9,924 nt of DNA, from contig JAZRUY010000115.1 of the NCBI GenBank assembly GCA_045598845.1, positions 1 to 9,924 of the forward strand. The letters are read 5' to 3'. Under the pieces are notes generated by a model. The model searched no databases and was not told where the DNA came from. It saw only the letters and a program-made list of their open reading frames with translations. Source of the stretch: JAZRUY01 sp045598845 (GTDB taxonomy: Bacteria; Verrucomicrobiota; Lentisphaeria; Victivallales; Victivallaceae). Below are positions 6,629 through 9,924 of the stretch, piece after piece. The first letter of the stretch is position 1, and each line of letters begins with the position of its first letter. A program made the translations under genes and the position numbers.

Positions 6629-7693
6629 ATGCTGTCGGTTGACCTTTTCGACTACGCGCTGCCGCCGGAACTTATCGCGCAGTATCCCGCCGAACGGCGC
6701 GATATGTCGCGCATGATGGTGCTGGACCGCCGGACCGGCGAGTGCGAAATTCATCCTTTCCGCGATATATGCGGATATCTTTCCCCCGGCGACGCTCTGA
6801 TCTGCAACAACACCAAAGTGCTGCGCGGCCGGATGTTCGCCCGAAGGAACGGACGGACGGACGGCGCCGTATTCGAAGTGCTGCTGGTGGAAAAACTTTC
6901 CGGCAATCCCAACCGCTGGAAAGTGCTGCTCAAACCGGGCAAACGGGCGGCGGAGGGAGTTTTCGCGGTTTTGACCGATGCTGACGGTCAACTCAACCGG
7001 AACGGAGATAAATTCACGGTTACCAGGCGCCGGACGGACGGCAGTTTCGAAGTGGAATTTTCCCTGACGGACGACAATCTGCTGCAGGCTGAATACGGGC
7101 ACATCCCCCTGCCGCCGTATATCGCCAGACCGGACGACAATGCCGACGCCGGCCGCTATCAGACTGTTTACGCCAGCGTGCCCGGAGCGGTGGCGGCGCC
7201 CACCGCCGGACTGCATTTCACCGGGGAAATCCTAACGGAACTGGCGGAGAAAGGCGTGCGGGAAAGCGCGGTAACCCTGCATGTGGGACCCGGAACTTTC
7301 AAACCGGTGTCAGTAAACGATGTCAGCAAGCATATCATGCATGAGGAGGAATACTGGCTCTCCGATACCGCCGCCGGACTCATCAATTCCGTCCGTGCGG
7401 CGGGACGGAAAGTGCTGGCGGTCGGAACCACCACGGTGCGGGTGCTGGAAAGTTGCGCCGCGGAAGACGGCACGGTTACTCCCGGGCACGGGCGCACCCG
7501 GATCTTCCTCTATCCGCCGCGCCGCATCAAGGCGGTTGACATGCTGCTCACCAATTTTCATCTGCCCAAAAGCACGCTGATCATGCTGGTATCCTGTTTC
7601 TGCGAGCGGGAAAAAGTACTGGCGGCCTATGCCAAAGCCATCGAAGCGAAGATGCGCTTTTACAGTTACGGCGACTGCATGCTGCTGAAATAA
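6629..7693 (+). CDS. queA: S-adenosylmethionine:tRNA ribosyltransferase-isomerase
   Basis: QueA moves the ribosyl part of S-adenosylmethionine onto preQ1 already placed in tRNA by Tgt, forming epoxyqueuosine. The 354 residues match the family length. Motifs in order are LFDYALPPELIAQYPAE at the N-terminus, NNTKVLRGR (60-68), GHIPLPPYIAR (157-167), PTAGLHFT (191-198), HVGPGTFKPV (218-227), VGTTTVRVLES (265-275), TNFHLPKSTLIMLVSCF (308-324) and RFYSYGDCMLL near the C-terminus. All family blocks are present. The ATG at 6629 has GAGG six bases upstream, overlapping the rhomboid stop, and the gap is 8 bases, so it is the last gene of the operon. No clean intrinsic terminator follows directly. The final epoxyqueuosine reductase gene (queG or queH) is not in the window. 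Confidence 0.97.
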   Translation: MLSVDLFDYALPPELIAQYPAERRDMSRMMVLDRRTGECEIHPFRDICGYLSPGDALICNNTKVLRGRMFARRNGRTDGAVFEVLLVEKLSGNPNRWKVLLKPGKRAAEGVFAVLTDADGQLNRNGDKFTVTRRRTDGSFEVEFSLTDDNLLQAEYGHIPLPPYIARPDDNADAGRYQTVYASVPGAVAAPTAGLHFTGEILTELAEKGVRESAVTLHVGPGTFKPVSVNDVSKHIMHEEEYWLSDTAAGLINSVRAAGRKVLAVGTTTVRVLESCAAEDGTVTPGHGRTRIFLYPPRRIKAVDMLLTNFHLPKSTLIMLVSCFCEREKVLAAYAKAIEAKMRFYSYGDCMLLK

Positions 7694-7731
7694 AGACGGT
7701 AAAACGGATTTCCGGTAATACTCAACAAGAC

Positions 7732-7744
7732 TGTCGTCACGACA
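7732..7744. repeat. 13-base palindrome
   Basis: TGTCGTCACGACA is a perfect palindrome around a central C, 39 bases after the queA stop. The part CGTCACGAC recurs at 7860-7868. The loop would be too small for a stable RNA hairpin over its full length, so a protein-binding site is as likely as a structure. Confidence 0.35.
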
Positions 7745-7873
7745 AATCTGGCGTTACCATTACAAAACTTTATTGCTTGTTTTTTATGTTTTGACAAAAT
7801 TCCGTTTACTCTCTTAACAAACGGGAGTGCGGCTCCGTCATCCGTAACACTAGGATCAGCGTCACGACCGACC

Positions 7874-7903
7874 GGTGACTTTACGGCTTGCCGGAAAGTC
7901 ATC
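7874..7903 (+). ncRNA. Hairpin with a CUUG tetraloop; candidate RNA element
   Basis: Positions 7874-7882 pair with 7895-7903 (GGTGACTTT with AAAGTCATC, one G-U pair). After an A/G mismatch, CGG (7884-7886) pairs with CCG (7891-7893) around the loop CTTG. A CUUG loop closed by G-C is a known extra-stable RNA tetraloop, and it appears only when read on the plus strand. The hairpin is clear; that it belongs to a real RNA is inference. Confidence 0.35.
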
Positions 7904-7911
7904 ACGCCATA

Positions 7912-7943
7912 GTCTTTTTCTGCACCTTGTGCGGGAAAAAGAC
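7912..7943. repeat. Strong 14-bp hairpin
   Basis: GTCTTTTTC (7912-7920) pairs with GAAAAAGAC (7935-7943). After a T-G pair and one bulged G, GCAC (7922-7925) pairs with GTGC (7929-7932) around a 3-base loop CTT. It is the longest inverted repeat seen in the window. The T-run lies in the left arm on either strand, so it does not look like a classical intrinsic terminator. Confidence 0.5.
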
Positions 7944-8038
7944 GACGGCGGACGGGGTGTTACCGTCACAAGATTCCGTTACTTGACTTAAAAAATAAAA
8001 CATAAAACCGCAACGGATAGCGGTACGATAACGAAGTT

Positions 8039-8062
8039 AAAAAGTTCCACCAGAAACTTTTT
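8039..8062. terminator. Possible bidirectional terminator between queA and metG
   Basis: AAAAAGTT (8039-8046) pairs with AACTTTTT (8055-8062) around an 8-base loop. T-runs close the stem on both strands, and on the minus strand more T follows (TTTTTAACTT). This suits a shared terminator for convergent genes, but the stem has only one G-C pair, so the call is tentative. Confidence 0.35.
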
Positions 8063-8070
8063 GACAAGTA

Positions 8071-8091
8071 AGCCGCATACTCGATGCGGCT
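8071..8091 (-). terminator. Stem-loop just after metG, possible terminator or 3' stabiliser
   Basis: AGCCGCAT (8071-8078) and ATGCGGCT (8084-8091) form a perfect 8-bp stem with a 5-base loop, 18 bases past the metG stop. In an alternative fold, GACA (8063-8066) and TGTC (8091-8094) add an outer stem. There is no U-tract directly after it on either strand, so it may protect the metG mRNA end and not terminate by itself. Confidence 0.4.
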
Positions 8092-8109
8092 GTCAGCGCG
8101 CCGCTAAAT

Positions 8110-9924
8110 TTAACCGACTCTCACTCCGGAGGCGATCTCGCCGTCGGGAGTGATCAGACGCAGAGTTTTGCCGTCGCAGGCCGCCAGCAGCATGCCGTTG
8201 GACTCCACCCCGCGGATTTTCGCCGGTTTCAGATTGGCGACCACCACGATGCGCTTGCCGATCAGTTCCTCCGGGCGGTAATATTCCGCGATACCGGAAA
8301 CGATCTGCCGCCGTTCCCCTCCGATGCCGATCTGCAGTTTCAGAAGTTTATCGGAATTCTCCACTTTTTCAGCGGCGGTGATCTCCGCGGTTTTCAGCAC
8401 CGCCTTGCCGAAATCATCAACGGTGATTATACCGGCCGGCGGTTCCGCCGGTTTAGCCTCCGGCTTATTCCGCGGCGCCGGTTCCGGAGCCTTTTTATCC
8501 GCCTCGATCCGCGGAAAGAGCCCGGCGCAATCCTGCGCCTGCAATCCGGTCACCGCGTCGCCGGACGGAGTTTTAAGGCTGGAAATCCGCGGAGTTTCCG
8601 TTTCCCGGAATCCCAGCGTCCGGCGCAGTTCTGCCATCTTGCCGGGCATCACCGGAGCCAGCAGCACCGATATCACATGCAGGGCGGCCGCCGCCGTATG
8701 CAGCACGGTGTTCAGCCGCTCGGTCTCGCCTTTTTTGGCCAGCACCCAAGGGGCGGTACGCTCCAGATACCGGTTGCCTGCCCGCACTGCGTTCATCACG
8801 GCGGCAATGCCCTGATCGAGTTTCATCGCTTTCAGATTGCTTTCCATGGCGGTTACCGCGGCGGCGACCGCGGTGTTGAATTCCAGGTCCTCCGGTTGAA
8901 GTTCACCAGCCGGAGCAACCGTGCCGCCGTTGCGCAAAGTCATTTTGACCACCCGGCTCAGCAGATTGCCGAGATCGTTGGCCAGATCGCTGTTGTAGCG
9001 GGCCACGAACGCCTCTTCGGTGAAATTGGCATCGTTGCCGGGCGACATTTCCGCCAGCAGGAAATAGCGGAACGCATCCACGCCGCACCGGGCTATCATA
9101 TCCATCGGATTCACCACGTTGCCGAGCGATTTGCTCATTTTAGTGTTGCCGGTAAGCCACCAGCCGTGGGCGAAAATGCTCTTCGGCATCGGCAGCCCCA
9201 TCGCGTGCAGCATGGTCGGCCAGTAAACGCTGTGGGTAGTCAGAATATCCTTGCCGATGAGCTGGCAGCTCGCCGGCCACCACTTTTTGAACCGCTCCCC
9301 GTCCTGCAGATAACCGGCCGCCGACACATAGTTGAGCAGCGCGTCGAACCACACATAGCACACATAATCGCGGTCAAAAGGCAACTCTATGCCCCATGCC
9401 AGACGGGACTTCGGGCGGGAAATGCACAAATCGCCGAGTTCCTGTTTCAGGAATCCCAGCGTCTCGTTGGCGCGGAAGGCCGGCTGAATGAAATCCGGAT
9501 GAGATTTGATGTACTCCACCAGCCAGTCGCGGTGCTTGCCCATCCGGAAAAAATAATTCCATTCCTTAATCGCCGTAACTTCGCGTCCGCATTCCGGACA
9601 TTTGCCGTCCGCCAGATCCTTCTCGGTGAAAAACCGCTCATCGCCCACGCAGTACCAGCCGGTATATTCCGCTTTGTATATCTCCCCGCGGTCATACAGA
9701 TCCTGCAGCACCCGCCGCACCACCCGCACATGGAATTCCTGCGTGGTCCGGATGAAACGGTCGTTGGTGATGCCCAGCGTGCGCCACAACTCCTGAAAGC
9801 GCACCACGGTTTCATCGCAATGCGCCAGCGGCTCCATATTGCGCGCCCGGGCTGCCCGTTCCACCTTCTGGCCGTGTTCATCGGTGCCGGTGAGAAAATA
9901 GGTATCATAACCCGTCATCTTCTT
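8110..9924 (-). CDS. metG: Methionyl-tRNA synthetase with C-terminal tRNA-binding domain (N-terminus missing)
   Basis: The cytoplasmic enzyme joins methionine to tRNA-Met. The frame is open to the window edge (Lys-Lys before MTGYDTYFLTGTDEHG), so 604 residues are visible and about 50 N-terminal residues, including the HIGH signature, lie outside; the internal Met at 9918 is not the start. Visible parts are GTDEHGQ, a zinc-knuckle segment (YCVGDERF then CPEC), NYFFRM, VWFDALLNY, GKDI, and the KMSKS loop (NTKMSKSLGN). A helical anticodon-binding domain follows, then a Pro/Ala/Lys-rich linker, and about 105 residues of an EMAP/Trbp111-type OB fold (ITVDDFGKAVLKTAEI, KLLKLQIGIGGERRQIVSGI, VVVANLKPAKIRGVESNGM) that binds tRNA and usually drives dimerisation. 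At the zinc knuckle an Asp stands where a second Cys often lies. The gene converges on queA across a 416-base gap. Confidence 0.97.
   Translation of the reverse strand, partial: KKMTGYDTYFLTGTDEHGQKVERAARARNMEPLAHCDETVVRFQELWRTLGITNDRFIRTTQEFHVRVVRRVLQDLYDRGEIYKAEYTGWYCVGDERFFTEKDLADGKCPECGREVTAIKEWNYFFRMGKHRDWLVEYIKSHPDFIQPAFRANETLGFLKQELGDLCISRPKSRLAWGIELPFDRDYVCYVWFDALLNYVSAAGYLQDGERFKKWWPASCQLIGKDILTTHSVYWPTMLHAMGLPMPKSIFAHGWWLTGNTKMSKSLGNVVNPMDMIARCGVDAFRYFLLAEMSPGNDANFTEEAFVARYNSDLANDLGNLLSRVVKMTLRNGGTVAPAGELQPEDLEFNTAVAAAVTAMESNLKAMKLDQGIAAVMNAVRAGNRYLERTAPWVLAKKGETERLNTVLHTAAAALHVISVLLAPVMPGKMAELRRTLGFRETETPRISSLKTPSGDAVTGLQAQDCAGLFPRIEADKKAPEPAPRNKPEAKPAEPPAGIITVDDFGKAVLKTAEITAAEKVENSDKLLKLQIGIGGERRQIVSGIAEYYRPEELIGKRIVVVANLKPAKIRGVESNGMLLAACDGKTLRLITPDGEIASGVRVG

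Larger units (their letters stand above)
7799..7994 (+). repeat. Imperfect direct repeats
   Basis: ATTCCGTTTACT (7799-7810), followed by CTTAACAAA, recurs as ATTCCGTTACT (7973-7983), followed by CTTAAAAAA. A more diverged third copy may lie at 7741-7768 (GACAAATCTGG, then CGTTACCATTACAAAAC). The copies lie either side of the main hairpins. Confidence 0.35.
7782..8007. repeat. AT-rich inverted repeat enclosing hairpins
   Basis: TTTTATGTTTT (7782-7792) is the exact reverse complement of AAAACATAAAA (7997-8007). The 204 bases between them contain the two strongest hairpins. The arms could be the base stem of a structured RNA or the ends of a small element, though 11 AT-rich bases can match by chance. 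Confidence 0.35.
7694..8109. other. AT-richer gene-free region between convergent queA and metG
   Basis: These 416 bases are clearly lower in GC than the flanking genes and have no credible coding frame. They hold the palindrome at 7732-7744, a T-rich tract (7780-7792), a consensus TTGACA (7791-7796), hairpins at 7874-7903, 7912-7943, 8039-8062 and 8071-8091, imperfect direct repeats, and an AT-rich inverted repeat (7782-7792 with 7997-8007). It could be a structured RNA, a decayed repeat element, or simply a double-terminator region. Confidence 0.6.

Noticed and set aside
7666..7905. Minus-strand frame of 79 codons in the queA-metG gap
   Set aside because: It ends inside queA, has no SD, and its sequence consists largely of the hairpins and repeats described. 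I recognise no domain in it.
7860..7910. GGAAAGTC resembling the RNase P RNA P4 segment
   Set aside because: The rest of the conserved RNase P core (extended GAGGAAAGTCC context and the ACAGAA partner region) is absent.

Overview
The window is a gene-dense, GC-rich stretch of bacterial chromosome made mostly of housekeeping genes in short operons. A queuosine pathway (tgt, queA), bacterial MetRS, XerD and Hsp33 place it in Bacteria. High GC, long shadow frames opposite the genes and SD-led starts fit a GC-rich Gram-negative-like lineage. A member of the PVC group (for example Lentisphaerota) is possible, but that is a low-confidence guess from general feel and not from any marker in the window.

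Layout. (1) 1-1639, minus strand: an operon reading M42 aminopeptidase, then a tiny tail-anchored membrane protein, then the start of hslO (Hsp33), which runs off the left edge. (2) 1640-1883: divergent promoter region. (3) 1884-3131, plus: an amidohydrolase of the MTA/SAH deaminase (TrzN/ATZ-like) group. It converges on (4) 3136-4035, minus: xerD, with only 4 bases between the two stop codons. (5) 4036-4178: a second divergent promoter region, with a good extended -10 promoter reading right and a leader of about 108 bases that can fold. (6) 4179-7693, plus: a tight four-gene operon of DJ-1/PfpI protein, tgt, rhomboid protease and queA, with overlaps or single-digit gaps. (7) 7694-8109: an AT-richer region of 416 bases without a credible gene. 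It holds several strong hairpins, imperfect direct repeats and an AT-rich inverted repeat. (8) 8110-9924, minus: metG, missing its N-terminus at the right edge.

How the genes work together. Tgt exchanges the anticodon guanine for preQ1 and QueA then builds epoxyqueuosine on the same tRNA, so two consecutive steps of queuosine synthesis are co-transcribed; the DJ-1 and rhomboid genes are passengers or partners of unknown relation. hslO and metG concern protein quality and translation. The amidohydrolase probably salvages purine nucleosides arising from S-adenosylmethionine use.

No IS element, phage gene, CRISPR array, tRNA or rRNA was recognised. The part least explained by known genes is 7694-8109, which could hold a structured RNA or a decayed small repeat element.
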